A DNA stretch of 64,000 bases from Paenibacillus sp. RUD330 (GCF_002243345.2 NZ_CP022655.2:2358501-2422500); one strand, 5' to 3'; shown: positions 15,555-24,845, counted from the first letter of the stretch. Numbers and translations are program-made. Notes: generated by a model from the sequence alone, not told the origin.

Positions 15555-16427
15555 ATGACACGATACCGAATTCCTGAACTTGCCAGCAAATACATCGACC
15601 ATGAGATGATCAGGCGCCACGCGGCCTTGCCGGATTTTCCCGACAGCCGGATCCGCCTGCTGTTCGGATTCCTCAGCCAGCACAGGTTTGCGGCTGCCGC
15701 AAGCGAGCTCTATTCGCTTGCGGTTTCTCTCGTGCAGCTCGGGCTTGACACCCATGACCGCGTCGATACCGAAGCCGGGGATCGCGGCATCAAGGATATG
15801 CGCGAGCGCCAGCTGCGCGTGCTGGCCGGCGATTATTTCAGCAGCCGCTTCTACCAGCTGCTGGCCGGAGCGGGCCAGATCGATATGATCCGCCGCCTCA
15901 GCGGCTCGATCTGCGAGGCGAACAGGCTCAAGACCAGCCTGTACGTGCAGGCGAAGGACAACTCCCTGACGGCGGAGGAATACCTGGATCGGCATGCCGG
16001 CATCCGCAGCATCCTCTTTGACAGCTTTACGATTTTGCTGGAGGAAAAGATTCGTCCCCTATGGAACGAGCTGCTCCTTACGCTGGCGCGAATGGAAGTC
16101 CTGCACGAGGAGTGGTCGCTTTCGCTTCGCGGGGAAGCGCTCGCGGGAGGCTGGGGCTACTGGCATGTGCTCGAGGCGGGTTCAGCGGAGGACCGGGAGC
16201 TGCTTCTGCAGGCTTCCGCTCCGGATTCCGCCGCAGCCCGGGACCTGATCGAGCGCTATCGGATCCAGGCGCTGCTGGCGGACAAGCTTGCCGCTTGCGC
16301 GGACAAGTTCAGGACGCTGGCTGGGCGCATTGAGTCGGATCGCCTGGCGCAAGAAGTGCTGCTGATCGGCGACCGGCTGATGGCGGCTGCCGTACCGACT
16401 TCCCCAATGACCGGCGAGATGAGGTGA
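15555..16427 (+). CDS. hepS: Heptaprenyl diphosphate synthase component 1
   Basis: The 290-residue helical protein matches the small, non-catalytic subunit of heptaprenyl diphosphate synthase (HEPPP_synt_1). Recognisable stretches are LASKYIDHEMI at residues 9-19, a core near residues 85-130 and FDSFTILLEEKIRPLW. It pairs with HepT, encoded at the other end of the same operon, to make the C35 side chain of menaquinone-7. HepS sets chain length in the heterodimer. The gene order hepS-menG-hepT is as in B. subtilis but with three extra genes inserted. Confidence 0.88.
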   Translation: MTRYRIPELASKYIDHEMIRRHAALPDFPDSRIRLLFGFLSQHRFAAAASELYSLAVSLVQLGLDTHDRVDTEAGDRGIKDMRERQLRVLAGDYFSSRFYQLLAGAGQIDMIRRLSGSICEANRLKTSLYVQAKDNSLTAEEYLDRHAGIRSILFDSFTILLEEKIRPLWNELLLTLARMEVLHEEWSLSLRGEALAGGWGYWHVLEAGSAEDRELLLQASAPDSAAARDLIERYRIQALLADKLAACADKFRTLAGRIESDRLAQEVLLIGDRLMAAAVPTSPMTGEMR

Positions 16428-16435
16428 CAACGAGA

Positions 16436-17155
16436 ATGGAACAGAATGAAAAAGCCAAACATGTTCACGGCGTATTCGAGAAGATCGCTCCCAAGTACGA
16501 TCTGATGAACGATGTGCTGAGCTTCCGCCGGCATAAGGCCTGGCGGAAATTCACCATGCGCAAAATGAACATGAAATCCGGCCAGACCGCGATCGACCTC
16601 TGCTGCGGCACTTGCGACTGGACGCTCTCCATTGCGGAGGCAAGCGGGAGCGGACGTGTCGTCGGGCTGGATTTCAGCCAGGCGATGCTCGATGTCGGCA
16701 AGCGCAAGGTTGTCGAGGCGGGGCGGGGACACCAGATCGAGCTGATCCGCGGCAATGCCATGGAGCTGCCGTTTCCCGACGATTCCTTCGATTTCGCAAC
16801 GATCGGCTTCGGCCTGCGCAACGTGCCGGATTTCGAGCAGGTGCTGCGGGAGATGAAGCGGGTGGTGAAGCCGGGCGGCAAGGTGGTCTGCCTGGAGCTG
16901 TCGAAGCCTACCTGGCAGCCGTTCAAGGGCATTTATTATTTCTATTTTCAGCAATTGCTGCCGCAGCTCGGCAAGCTGTTCGCCAAGTCGTATGAGCAGT
17001 ACAAGTGGCTCCCGGATTCTCTCAAGCAGTTTCCAGACAGGCATGGATTGACGGAGTTGTTCCGCAAGACAGGGCTGGAGTCGGTGAGCGCGGACGCGCT
17101 GACCGGGGGCATTGCAGCGCTGCATATCGGAACGAAGGGGACGGAAGGAAAATGA
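16436..17155 (+). CDS. menG: Demethylmenaquinone methyltransferase
   Basis: The 239-residue class I SAM methyltransferase shows motif I DLCCGTCDWTLSI near residue 54, the downstream FDFATIGFGLRNVPDFEQVL and the UbiE/MenG signature region. It performs the last step of menaquinone synthesis, C-methylation of demethylmenaquinone. ATG 16436 is chosen because GAGGTGA (overlapping the hepS stop) lies 8 nt upstream; the GTG at 16424 falls in that site. Its stop overlaps the next start (ATGA). Confidence 0.95.
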   Translation: MEQNEKAKHVHGVFEKIAPKYDLMNDVLSFRRHKAWRKFTMRKMNMKSGQTAIDLCCGTCDWTLSIAEASGSGRVVGLDFSQAMLDVGKRKVVEAGRGHQIELIRGNAMELPFPDDSFDFATIGFGLRNVPDFEQVLREMKRVVKPGGKVVCLELSKPTWQPFKGIYYFYFQQLLPQLGKLFAKSYEQYKWLPDSLKQFPDRHGLTELFRKTGLESVSADALTGGIAALHIGTKGTEGK

Positions 17156-18030
17156 TTCGCAAACTCCGCATTTTTCTAGAAATGATCAAGGTTGAACATA
17201 CGATTTTCGCGCTTCCATTCGCTTATATGGGCATGCTCCTCGGCTCCGTCACCATGGAAGGGCATCTGCCCTCCTGGGCGGAGGCGGGATGGATCACGCT
17301 GGCGATGATCGGGGCGCGCAGCACGGCGATGGGGCTGAACCGCCTCATCGACAAGGCGATCGACCTGCGAAATCCGAGAACGGAAAAGAGGGCACTTCCT
17401 GCCGGTCTGCTGAAGACAGGAGAGGTTGTGCTCTTCGTCATCCTTTCCTTCGTCCTCTTTTTCATCGCGGCTTCGCAGCTGAATCCGATCTGCCTGAAGC
17501 TGATGCCGATCGCGATTTTCTTCCTCGTCATTTATTCGTACGCCAAGCGGTTCACCTGGCTCTGCCACGTCATTCTGGGGCTTACGATCGGACTTGCGCC
17601 GCTCGGCGGCTGGGTGGCCGTCACCGGCTCCTTCCATCCGGGGGCATGGGTGCTCTACGTCGCGATCGTGTTCTGGCTGGCCGGCTTCGATACGATCTAT
17701 GCGCTTCAAGACATCGATTTCGACCGCGAGGAGAAGGTCTACTCCATTCCCGCGCGGTTCGGGGTCAACCGGTCGCTTACGATCGCAAAGCTGTTCCACG
17801 TCATCACGGCTGCCTGCTTCCTGCTGCTGTTCGTCATTACGGATCTCAGCTGGCTGTACCTGGCCGGCGTCGTCATTTCCCTCGGCATCCTTTTCTATGA
17901 GCATCTCATTCTGAAGCCGACGGACATGAGCCGCCTGCAGACGGCTTTCTTCACGATGAACGGTGCGCTGGCCATAACGATGCTGGCCTTCACGATCCTT
18001 GATCTGGCGGTGATTCGGGCATGGAGCTAG
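17152..18030 (+). CDS. UbiA-family prenyltransferase (MqnP-like)
   Basis: The 292-residue protein has eight or so membrane helices and both aspartate-rich UbiA motifs. These are NRLIDKAIDLRNPRT (about residues 65-79) and DTIYALQDIDFDREEK (about 181-196), which bind prenyl diphosphate through magnesium. It would attach the heptaprenyl chain to an aromatic acid. Because it stands between menG and mqnA beside a UbiX-type gene, the likely acceptor is 1,4-dihydroxy-6-naphthoate of the futalosine pathway rather than 4-hydroxybenzoate; this is inference from context. ATGA overlap with menG. Confidence 0.87.
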   Translation: MIRKLRIFLEMIKVEHTIFALPFAYMGMLLGSVTMEGHLPSWAEAGWITLAMIGARSTAMGLNRLIDKAIDLRNPRTEKRALPAGLLKTGEVVLFVILSFVLFFIAASQLNPICLKLMPIAIFFLVIYSYAKRFTWLCHVILGLTIGLAPLGGWVAVTGSFHPGAWVLYVAIVFWLAGFDTIYALQDIDFDREEKVYSIPARFGVNRSLTIAKLFHVITAACFLLLFVITDLSWLYLAGVVISLGILFYEHLILKPTDMSRLQTAFFTMNGALAITMLAFTILDLAVIRAWS

Positions 18031-18677
18031 ATACCGGAGGAAAGACGGCTGCAGCTCCTAGGCGCTGGGTCGTCGGCATCACGGGAGCGAGCGGGGCTGT
18101 CTACGGGGTCCGTCTCGTGGAGGAGCTGCTCCGCGCGCGCGTGCAGGTGCAGCTGGTCGTCACGGATTCGGGCTGGCGGGTTCTGAAGGAAGAGCTGGGC
18201 TGGAATGCCTCCAAGCGGACGGAAGCCCTTGAGCTGGCGTTCGGCGATGCGTTGTCCGAAGGCCGGCTCCGGCTCTATCCCAATGGGGACATCGGGGCCA
18301 ATATCGCCAGCGGCTCCTACCGGGTGCAGGGCATGGCGATCGTGCCCTGCTCGATGGGGACGCTGTCCTCTGTCGCCCATGGCTCTTCCGACAATCTCAT
18401 GACCCGCGCCGCGGATGTGATGATGAAGGAAGGACGCAAGCTGATCCTCATGCCGAGGGAAACCCCCATGCATGCGGTACATTTGGAGAATATGCTGAAG
18501 CTTTCCCGTATGGGAGTGTCCATCGTGCCGGCCATGCCGGCTTTCTATTACGGTCCCCGGACGATGGAGGACCTGGTCGACTTTCTGGTCGGTAAGCTGA
18601 TGGACGTGATGGGACTGGAACACGACTTGTTCCGGAGATGGGGAGATGATGACAATGGCTCACAGCGGACCGATTAA
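18021..18677 (+). CDS. ubiX: UbiX-family flavin prenyltransferase
   Basis: This 218-residue flavoprotein has the UbiX opening GITGASGAVYGVRLVEEL (near residue 18) and conserved SSVAHGSSDNLMTRAADV and LMPRETPMHAVHLENM blocks. UbiX makes the prenylated FMN cofactor used by UbiD-type decarboxylases. In futalosine-type menaquinone synthesis a UbiD/UbiX pair removes the ring carboxyl group; the UbiD partner is not in this window. The gene overlaps its upstream neighbour by 10 nt. A short basic N-terminal extension precedes the core, so a later start cannot be excluded. Confidence 0.92.
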   Translation: MELDTGGKTAAAPRRWVVGITGASGAVYGVRLVEELLRARVQVQLVVTDSGWRVLKEELGWNASKRTEALELAFGDALSEGRLRLYPNGDIGANIASGSYRVQGMAIVPCSMGTLSSVAHGSSDNLMTRAADVMMKEGRKLILMPRETPMHAVHLENMLKLSRMGVSIVPAMPAFYYGPRTMEDLVDFLVGKLMDVMGLEHDLFRRWGDDDNGSQRTD

Positions 18678-19503
18678 CGTCGGGAGAATCGATTACACCA
18701 ATGCATGGCCGATGTTTCATTATGTACCGGATACCGACGAGGCGTATGCGATCGTCAAGAAGGTGCCGTCCGATCTGAACCGGATGCTGCAGGCCGGAGA
18801 GCTCGAGGCGTCTGCCGTATCGTCCTTCATCTATGGAATGGATCCGGAACGCTACCTGCTGCTGCCGGGCCTGTCCGTCGGCACGGTGGGACCGGTCCAA
18901 TCGATTCTGCTGTTCATGAAAAAACCTCTGAAGGAAGTGCTCCGCGGCCGGATCGCCTTGACCCGCACATCCGCGACTTCCATCAATCTGCTCAAAATGA
19001 TTCTGACCTTGCGGTACGACGGCAATCCGGCGTACTCGGTCATGGAGCCGGACCTGGATTCCATGCTGGCGGAGCATGACGCCGCCCTGCTGATCGGGGA
19101 CAGCGCGATCAAGGCGTCATGGGACCATCACGGGCTCGAAGTGATGGATCTCGGCGAGGAGTGGCATCGCTGGACCGGACTCGGCATGACTTACGCCGTC
19201 GTTGCGGCGGACCGCGGCGCAGTGGGCCGGCATCCGGACAGCCTGGCCAAGCTGCACCGGGACATGCTGGAGAGCAGGCGGCGCAGCCTGCGGGATCTGA
19301 CCCCGCTCGTGGAGCGGGCGATGGCGTCCGTAGGCGGCACGTCGGCCTACTGGACCGCTTATTTCGAAGGGCTGCGCTACGACTTCGGTCCGGAGCTGCA
19401 GGCGGGACTGGAGCTGTACTACAAGCACGCGCATACGATGGGGCTTATCGATCGGGAAGTGGCGCTTGAATTTTGGAACTCGCAATCATTCTCGGGCAGG
19501 TGA
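18646..19503 (+). CDS. mqnA: Chorismate dehydratase (MqnA), futalosine menaquinone pathway
   Basis: The 285-residue protein matches MqnA: VGRIDYTNAWPMFHY at the N-terminus, EASAVSSFIYG near residue 50, LTRTSATSINLLKMIL near residue 107 and ALLIGDSAIKA. It has the two-lobed periplasmic-binding-like fold used to dehydrate chorismate to 3-[(1-carboxyvinyl)oxy]benzoate, the first committed step. Three in-frame ATGs (18646, 18649, 18655) follow two GGAG sites, so the exact start is uncertain by up to 3 residues. The 32-nt overlap with ubiX indicates tight coupling. Confidence 0.9.
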   Translation: MMTMAHSGPINVGRIDYTNAWPMFHYVPDTDEAYAIVKKVPSDLNRMLQAGELEASAVSSFIYGMDPERYLLLPGLSVGTVGPVQSILLFMKKPLKEVLRGRIALTRTSATSINLLKMILTLRYDGNPAYSVMEPDLDSMLAEHDAALLIGDSAIKASWDHHGLEVMDLGEEWHRWTGLGMTYAVVAADRGAVGRHPDSLAKLHRDMLESRRRSLRDLTPLVERAMASVGGTSAYWTAYFEGLRYDFGPELQAGLELYYKHAHTMGLIDREVALEFWNSQSFSGR

Positions 19504-19507
19504 ATTC

Positions 19508-20482
19508 ATGAAACTTCTTGATTTGTACGCCAAAATGAAGGGCGATCTCAACGGAATCGAACGGCAGCTCGAGCTGGCCGTCGCGGAGGACAGCAGTCTT
19601 CTCGGAGAAACCTCGCTCCATCTGCTCCAGGCTGGAGGCAAGCGGATCCGCCCTGTATTCGTGCTGCTTGCCGGCCGGTTCGGAGATTACCGGCTGGAGG
19701 AGCTGCAGCGGGTAGCCGTCACGCTCGAGCTGATCCACAGCGCCAGCCTCGTCCATGACGATGTCATCGACAATGCGAGGACGCGCCGCGGCCAGCCGAC
19801 CGTCGGCTCCAAGTGGGACAACCGCATCGCCATGTACACCGGGGACTACATCTATGCCAAGGCGCTGGAGCTGATCACCTCGTTCTCCAATCCGGAGCTG
19901 CATCAGATTCTGGCCAAGGCGATGGTCGAGATGTGCATCGGTGAAATGGAGCAGGTGCGCGACTTCTTCAACACGGAGCAGTCGGTTCGCAACTACCTCA
20001 AGCGGATCCGCCGCAAGACCGCCCTGCTCATCGCCATCAGCTGCCAGCTCGGCGCCGTCGCCGCAGGCGCGGACCGCCGGACAAGCGGACAGCTGTACCG
20101 GTTCGGGTACAACATCGGCATGACGTTCCAGATCCGGGACGATCTTCTCGATCTTCTCGGCACGGAGAAGCAGATCGGCAAGCCGCCCGGCTCGGACATC
20201 CGTCAGGGGAACATGACGCTTCCGGTGCTGCTGGCTCTGCAGGAGCCGGAGCTGCGCGAGCCGCTCCTGCGCGAGATCGGCGTCATCCGCGAGAACGAAG
20301 GCCATTCGGATACGCGAAGCGCCATCCAGCTCGTGCGCTCGAGCGCCGGCGTAGGCATTGCGGAGCAGATGGCGGAGCGATTCATGGCAAAAGCTTTGCA
20401 GGCTCTGGAAGGACTTCCGGATTTGCCGGCGAAAAAGAACTTGACCGACATTGCCCGTTTCATCAACAAACGCAGCTATTAA
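19508..20482 (+). CDS. hepT: Heptaprenyl diphosphate synthase component 2 (catalytic)
   Basis: The 324-residue trans-prenyl synthase shows the first aspartate-rich motif [16 protein letters not shown] and the second [12 protein letters not shown], plus GGKRIRP near residue 42. It condenses isopentenyl diphosphate units to the C35 chain, acting with HepS. ATG 19508 follows AGGTGA that overlaps the mqnA stop, while an in-frame ATG at 19466 lies inside mqnA. It closes the quinone operon 4 nt downstream of mqnA. Confidence 0.95.
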   Translation: MKLLDLYAKMKGDLNGIERQLELAVAEDSSLLGETSLHLLQAGGKRIRPVFVLLAGRFGDYRLEELQRVAVTLELIHSASLVHDDVIDNARTRRGQPTVGSKWDNRIAMYTGDYIYAKALELITSFSNPELHQILAKAMVEMCIGEMEQVRDFFNTEQSVRNYLKRIRRKTALLIAISCQLGAVAAGADRRTSGQLYRFGYNIGMTFQIRDDLLDLLGTEKQIGKPPGSDIRQGNMTLPVLLALQEPELREPLLREIGVIRENEGHSDTRSAIQLVRSSAGVGIAEQMAERFMAKALQALEGLPDLPAKKNLTDIARFINKRSY

Positions 20483-20525
20483 CGGCAATTGGCCGGCATA
20501 CGACTGCAATCAGGAGGGAATTCGC

Positions 20526-20969
20526 ATGGAAAGAACGTTCTTGATGGTCAAGCCCGACGGAGTGCAGAGGGGCCTGATCGGCGAAATCGTCACCCGATTC
20601 GAGAAAAAGGGACTGCAGCTGGCCGGAGCGAAATTCATGCGCGTGAGCAAGGAGCTCGCCGAGCAGCATTACTACGAGCATAAGGGCAAGCCCTTCTATG
20701 AGCCGCTGCTTGCTTTCATAACCGCAGGGCCGGTCTTCGCCATGGTATGGGAAGGGAACAACGTCATCGCCCTTACCCGCGCCCTCATCGGCAAGACGGA
20801 CGCCGCCGAGGCGGCGCCCGGCACCATCCGCTCCGATTATGCCGTACATACGAACCTGAATCTGATCCACGGTTCCGATTCCCCGGATAACGCCAAGCGG
20901 GAGATCGGCCTGTTCTTCAGCCCGGAGGAGCTTATCGACTATGACCGGACCATTGCCCGCTGGATCTGA
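20526..20969 (+). CDS. ndk: Nucleoside diphosphate kinase
   Basis: The 147-residue enzyme has the standard NDK sequence: [13 protein letters not shown], the nucleotide-binding [16 protein letters not shown] and the catalytic histidine H115 in NLIHGSDS. It phosphorylates nucleoside diphosphates from ATP through a phospho-histidine. CAGGAGGG precedes the ATG. It lies between hepT and cheR exactly as in B. subtilis. Confidence 0.97.
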   Translation: MERTFLMVKPDGVQRGLIGEIVTRFEKKGLQLAGAKFMRVSKELAEQHYYEHKGKPFYEPLLAFITAGPVFAMVWEGNNVIALTRALIGKTDAAEAAPGTIRSDYAVHTNLNLIHGSDSPDNAKREIGLFFSPEELIDYDRTIARWI

Positions 20970-20973
20970 CAAG

Positions 20974-21762
20974 ATGACGGCGGAGGATGAGGATTTCCTT
21001 CGTTTTGTCGGACTGATCCGCTCATCGACCCGAATCGACCTGTCCCAGTACAAGGAAGCCCAGATGCGGAGACGGCTGACCACTTTGCGCCATAAGCACG
21101 GCTATGCCACTTTCGAGGCTTATTGGAAAGCACTGTCCGGAAGCGGCGTATTGATGGACGAATTCCTGGACCGGATGACCATCAACGTAAGCGAGTTCTG
21201 GCGCAATCCGAGCCGCTGGGATGTGCTGGCGAACCGGTTCCTTCCCGAGCTGCTCGGCGAAACGCCGAAGCTTCGCTGCTGGAGCGCCGCATGCTCCACC
21301 GGAGAAGAGCCCTATACGCTGGCCGTTCTTCTCCACGAAGCCGGCGCGCTGTCCCGCAGCCAGATCGATGCGACGGATCTGGACCGGACCGTGCTTGCCA
21401 AGGCCGCACAAGGCGCTTATCCGGCCCGTTCCGTCAAGGATGTGCCGAAAAAGGTGCTGGACAGCTATTTCGAAGGCTCGGGAGACAGCTATCGGATCCG
21501 CAAGGATATCCGCGAGAAAATCTCCTTCCGGCAGCATAATCTGCTCGACGATGTCTTTGGAGGTCCGTACGATCTGATCATCTGCCGCAATGTGATGATC
21601 TATTTTACCGAGGAGGCGAAGTCCGGGCTGTACCGCCGGTTCGCCGAAGCCCTGAGGCCGGGAGGCATTCTGTTCGTGGGCAGCACGGAGCAGATCTTCT
21701 CCCCGGGCGACTACGGGCTCGAATCGGCGGACACGTTCTTCTACCGCCGCAGCCACGCATGA
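20974..21762 (+). CDS. cheR: Chemotaxis protein methyltransferase CheR
   Basis: The 262-residue SAM-dependent enzyme methylates glutamates of chemoreceptors. N-terminal helical domain residues IDLSQYKEAQMRRRL and the catalytic region TINVSEFWRNP, WSAACSTGEEPYTLA and DLIICRNVMIYF are visible. ATG 20974, 5 nt after the ndk stop, gives the usual N-terminus and probably relies on coupling. An in-frame ATG at 20941 inside ndk has a GGAGGAG 10 nt upstream, so a longer form cannot be excluded. No other chemotaxis gene is in the window. Confidence 0.93.
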   Translation: MTAEDEDFLRFVGLIRSSTRIDLSQYKEAQMRRRLTTLRHKHGYATFEAYWKALSGSGVLMDEFLDRMTINVSEFWRNPSRWDVLANRFLPELLGETPKLRCWSAACSTGEEPYTLAVLLHEAGALSRSQIDATDLDRTVLAKAAQGAYPARSVKDVPKKVLDSYFEGSGDSYRIRKDIREKISFRQHNLLDDVFGGPYDLIICRNVMIYFTEEAKSGLYRRFAEALRPGGILFVGSTEQIFSPGDYGLESADTFFYRRSHA

Positions 21763-21767
21763 TTCCG

Positions 21768-21793
21768 CCGGCTCCCCGCGAGCCGGTTTTTTT
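21768..21793 (+). terminator. Intrinsic terminator after cheR
   Basis: CCGGCTC-CCCGC-GAGCCGG followed by seven Ts. Confidence 0.92.
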
Positions 21794-22085
21794 GCGTCCG
21801 TGCGACATGGTTCCCGTCCTCAGTCCAAGCGCAGGCGTCCGATTCATTGCGCGGGGACCGCTCCGCTCTTTCTTGTCAAAGTGGATGGGCTATACTATAA
21901 TGGGCAAAGAAACTTGGACGAACGGCGAAGAATCGCAAAGGGCTGAGCGCTGCCCGGACAGGTCATTCCTTCCGGCTGCGCCCAGTCCGTCTTGTCGCAG
22001 TATGGCACTTGCATTCTTAAAAGCGTTGTCGTATTAAAGCGAGCCCGGCGCCGCCGGGGCTTACCATGATGAGGGGGAGTTAGTC
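21794..22085 (+). other. aroC upstream region: promoter and untranslated leader
   Basis: The stretch holds the aro promoter (21873-21901) and a leader of about 178 nt. A GC hairpin lies at about 22041-22060 without a T-run. I see no T-box sequence, no riboswitch I can name and no leader terminator. An 11-codon reading (MALAFLKALSY) at 22002-22037 lacks a ribosome site. Confidence 0.5.
21873..21901 (+). promoter_or_regulatory. Sigma-A promoter of the aroC-aroB-aroH operon
   Basis: TTGTCA and TATAAT with an ideal 17-nt spacer. Transcription would start near 21908. Confidence 0.75.
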
Positions 22086-23255
22086 TTGAGTCTACGTTAC
22101 CTGACAGCGGGAGAAACACACGGCCCCCAGCTGACGGCCATTATCGAAGGGTTGCCGAGCAATCTCCAGCTTGATTTCGAGGAGCTGAACTTCCAGCTCC
22201 ACCGCAGGCAGCTCGGCTACGGCCGCGGCAGACGGATGCAGATCGAGAAGGATACGGCCGATATCGTCGGAGGCGTCCGTCATGGCCGCACGACCGGCGC
22301 CCCCGTAGCGCTCGTCGTCGCGAACAACGACTGGAAGCATTGGACTTCCGTCATGAACATCGAGCCGATCGAAGGCGGCGACGAGGCCAAGCGCCGGGTC
22401 CACCGTCCGCGTCCGGGCCATGCCGATCTCAACGGCGGCTTGAAATACAACCTGAAGGACCTGCGCAACGTGCTGGAGCGCTCCAGCGCGCGCGAGACGG
22501 CTGCCCGCGTGGCGGTCGGCGCCGTCGCCCGCCAGCTGCTGGCGGCATTCGGCATCAAGGTGGCCGGCCAGGTCATCCGGATCGGCGAGATCGAGGCGCC
22601 GCCGAACGACCTCTCTGCCGACGAGCTTCGCGAGCTGACGGAGCAATCGTCCGTACGGGTCGTCGACAAGGCGACGGAGGAGAAGATGACGGCTTACATC
22701 GATCAGATCAAAGCCGAAGGAGACTCGATCGGAGGCATCGTGGAGTGCATCATCGAGGGAGCTCCTGTCGGACTCGGCTCGCATGTGCAGTGGGACCGGA
22801 AGCTGGATGCGCGCATCGCCGGCGCCGTCGTCAGCATCAACGCGTTCAAGGGCTGCGAGATCGGCATCGGATTCGAGGCCGGTGTGCTGCGGGGCTCGCA
22901 GGTGCATGATCCGATCCTCTACAGCGAGGACCGCGGCTACCACCGCGCCTCCAACCGCGCAGGCGGCTTTGAAGGCGGCATGACGACCGGAGAGCCGATC
23001 GTCGTGCGCGGCGTCATGAAGCCGATCCCGACGCTGTACAAGCCGCTTGCAAGCGTCGATATCGACACGAAGGAGCCGTTCACCGCGCAAGTGGAGCGCT
23101 CCGACAGCTGCGCGGTTCCGGCCGCGAGCGTCGTCATGGAGCATGTCGTCGCCTGGGAAGTGGCGAGGGCGTTCCTGGAGAAGTTCGGCGGCGATTCCAT
23201 GGAGGAGATCCGCGCCAACTACGACGCCTACCTCAGGCAAGTAGGGGAATACTAG
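22086..23255 (+). CDS. aroC: Chorismate synthase
   Basis: The 389-residue FMN-dependent enzyme converts EPSP to chorismate, the branch point for tryptophan, tyrosine, phenylalanine, folate and (here) MqnA-type menaquinone. Signatures are [10 protein letters not shown] at the N-terminus, [19 protein letters not shown] near residue 105 and [19 protein letters not shown] near residue 128. The start is TTG 22086 with GAGGGGGAG upstream. In B. subtilis it is named aroF; the order aroF-aroB-aroH is conserved. Confidence 0.97.
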   Translation: MSLRYLTAGETHGPQLTAIIEGLPSNLQLDFEELNFQLHRRQLGYGRGRRMQIEKDTADIVGGVRHGRTTGAPVALVVANNDWKHWTSVMNIEPIEGGDEAKRRVHRPRPGHADLNGGLKYNLKDLRNVLERSSARETAARVAVGAVARQLLAAFGIKVAGQVIRIGEIEAPPNDLSADELRELTEQSSVRVVDKATEEKMTAYIDQIKAEGDSIGGIVECIIEGAPVGLGSHVQWDRKLDARIAGAVVSINAFKGCEIGIGFEAGVLRGSQVHDPILYSEDRGYHRASNRAGGFEGGMTTGEPIVVRGVMKPIPTLYKPLASVDIDTKEPFTAQVERSDSCAVPAASVVMEHVVAWEVARAFLEKFGGDSMEEIRANYDAYLRQVGEY

Positions 23256-23256
23256 C

Positions 23257-24360
23257 ATGCGCGAGCTCACGGTCAACCTCGGGGACAGATCGTACCCCAT
23301 CTACATCGGCCAAGGGCTGATCGCGCGCGCCGGCGAGCTGTTCGCCGGGAAGGGAATCAGCCGCAAATCCCCGCTCCTGATCGTCACCGACGAGAATGTC
23401 GCGGACAGATGGCTGGATCCGCTCGCGTCGGCGCTGGAAGCTTCGGGCTATGCCGCGGCGCGGCTCGCCGTTCCTGCCGGGGAAAAGTCGAAGTCGCTGG
23501 ACATGTTCCAGAACATCATGACGGCCTGCCTCGAGGCCGGCCTGGACCGGAAGTCCGCCATCGTGGCGCTCGGCGGCGGCGTTGTCGGCGATCTGGCGGG
23601 TTTTGCCGCCGCATCCTATATGCGCGGCATCTCCTTCGTCCAGGTGCCGACGACGATTCTGGCGCATGACAGCAGCGTCGGCGGCAAGGTGGCGGTCAAT
23701 CACCCGCTCGCCAAAAACATCATCGGCGCATTCCATCAGCCGGAGCTCGTGCTGTACGATCTGGACACGCTGCTTACGCTGCCTCCGCGCGAGGTGAGCA
23801 GCGGCCTGGCCGAAGTCGTCAAGCATGGCTTGATCCGCGATGCCGGGTTCGTCGAATGGATCGTCGGCCATGCGGGGCAGCTGCTCGCCCTGGAGCCGGA
23901 CGCGCTTGGCCATGCCCTGCACACGGGCTGCGCCGTCAAGGCGGATGTCGTCTCCCGGGACGAGCGGGAGAACGGCCTGAGGGCCATACTCAACCTGGGG
24001 CATACGATCGGCCATGCGCTGGAGGCGGTCGCCGGCTATGACGAGCTGCGCCACGGAGAAGCGATCTCCATCGGCATGATCGGCTCCGCCATGCTCGGCG
24101 TCGAGCTTGGAGCGCCGCTGGAAGTCTACGAGACGACAAAGCGCGCGCTGGAATCGGTAGGGCTTCCGGTCGTTCTGCCGGAGCATTACGATACGGATGC
24201 GGTCATGGAAGCGATGATGCATGACAAGAAGTTCGGCGAAGGCCGGATGACCTTCATCGTGCCGACGGCCGTCGGCTCGGTCGAGATTCGAAGCGGCATC
24301 GAGTCAGGCATGGTGAGAGCCATCGTCGAGAGGCTGAAGCGTGAGGAGAGATGGACATGA
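23257..24360 (+). CDS. aroB: 3-dehydroquinate synthase
   Basis: The 367-residue NAD- and metal-dependent enzyme cyclises DAHP in the second shikimate step. The glycine-rich NAD site ALGGGVVGDLAGFAAA (near residue 103), PTTILAHDSSVGGKVAVN and metal ligands in GLAEVVKHGLI and LNLGHTIGHALEA are all visible. It begins 1 nt after the aroC stop and its stop overlaps aroH by ATGA. Confidence 0.97.
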   Translation: MRELTVNLGDRSYPIYIGQGLIARAGELFAGKGISRKSPLLIVTDENVADRWLDPLASALEASGYAAARLAVPAGEKSKSLDMFQNIMTACLEAGLDRKSAIVALGGGVVGDLAGFAAASYMRGISFVQVPTTILAHDSSVGGKVAVNHPLAKNIIGAFHQPELVLYDLDTLLTLPPREVSSGLAEVVKHGLIRDAGFVEWIVGHAGQLLALEPDALGHALHTGCAVKADVVSRDERENGLRAILNLGHTIGHALEAVAGYDELRHGEAISIGMIGSAMLGVELGAPLEVYETTKRALESVGLPVVLPEHYDTDAVMEAMMHDKKFGEGRMTFIVPTAVGSVEIRSGIESGMVRAIVERLKREERWT

Positions 24361-24734
24361 GCGTAAGAGGAATTCGGGGAGCGATCACGGCGGACTCCAA
24401 CGAGGAGCGTCCCATTCTGGATGCGACGCTGGAGGTTCTCCAGGGAATCGTAGCCGACAACGGAATCGATCCGGAAGACATATGCAGCGTCATGATTACG
24501 GTAACGGCCGATCTCGACGCCGCCTTCCCGGCGAAGGCGATCCGGGAAATGGACGGCTGGGAGCTGGTGCCTCTCATGTGCTCGGTCGAGGTTCCGGTGA
24601 AGGGCAGCCTGGAGCGCTGCATCCGCTTGATGCTGATGGTCAACACCGACCGGACGCAGCGGGAGATCCGCCATGTATACATGAAAGGCGCAAGGGCGCT
24701 GAGACCGGACCTGAGCGGTACATCGGCTCCCTGA
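24357..24734 (+). CDS. aroH: Chorismate mutase (AroH type)
   Basis: The 125-residue protein is a monofunctional AroH-fold mutase converting chorismate to prephenate. Active-site stretches VRGIRGAITAD at residues 3-13, CSVEVPVKGSLERCIR and RHVYMKGARALRPDL are present. ATG 24357 is chosen because GAGGAG at 24343-24348 leaves 8 nt; ATG 24351 would leave 2 nt. It closes the aro operon; the trp promoter begins about 110 nt downstream. Confidence 0.95.
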   Translation: MSVRGIRGAITADSNEERPILDATLEVLQGIVADNGIDPEDICSVMITVTADLDAAFPAKAIREMDGWELVPLMCSVEVPVKGSLERCIRLMLMVNTDRTQREIRHVYMKGARALRPDLSGTSAP

Positions 24735-24747
24735 CAAGGTGAGGCCC

Positions 24748-24797
24748 GAGGAAGCTCGAGGAAGCTCGAGGAAGCTCGAGGAAGCTCGAGGAAGCTT
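24748..24797. repeat. Five tandem copies of GAGGAAGCTC
   Basis: The 10-bp unit repeats five times without gaps from 24748, the last copy ending in T instead of C. It lies directly after aroH and upstream of the trp promoter. No coding frame across it is credible. The unit contains GAG and AAG triplets but with 1- and 3-nt intervals. Confidence 0.92.
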
Positions 24798-24845
24798 CCA
24801 GCCTTCATTCCGTAGATTCGGCGCCTGACGGCCCATCCTTTCTTC

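Noticed and set aside
22002-22037. An 11-codon aro leader peptide MALAFLKALSY ending in Tyr
   Set aside because: No ribosome site precedes it and no terminator follows in the leader, so amino-acid attenuation is unsupported.
24748-24797. Tandem repeats read as a CRISPR array
   Set aside because: The unit is 10 bp with no spacers; no cas genes are present. No CRISPR array was found anywhere in the window.
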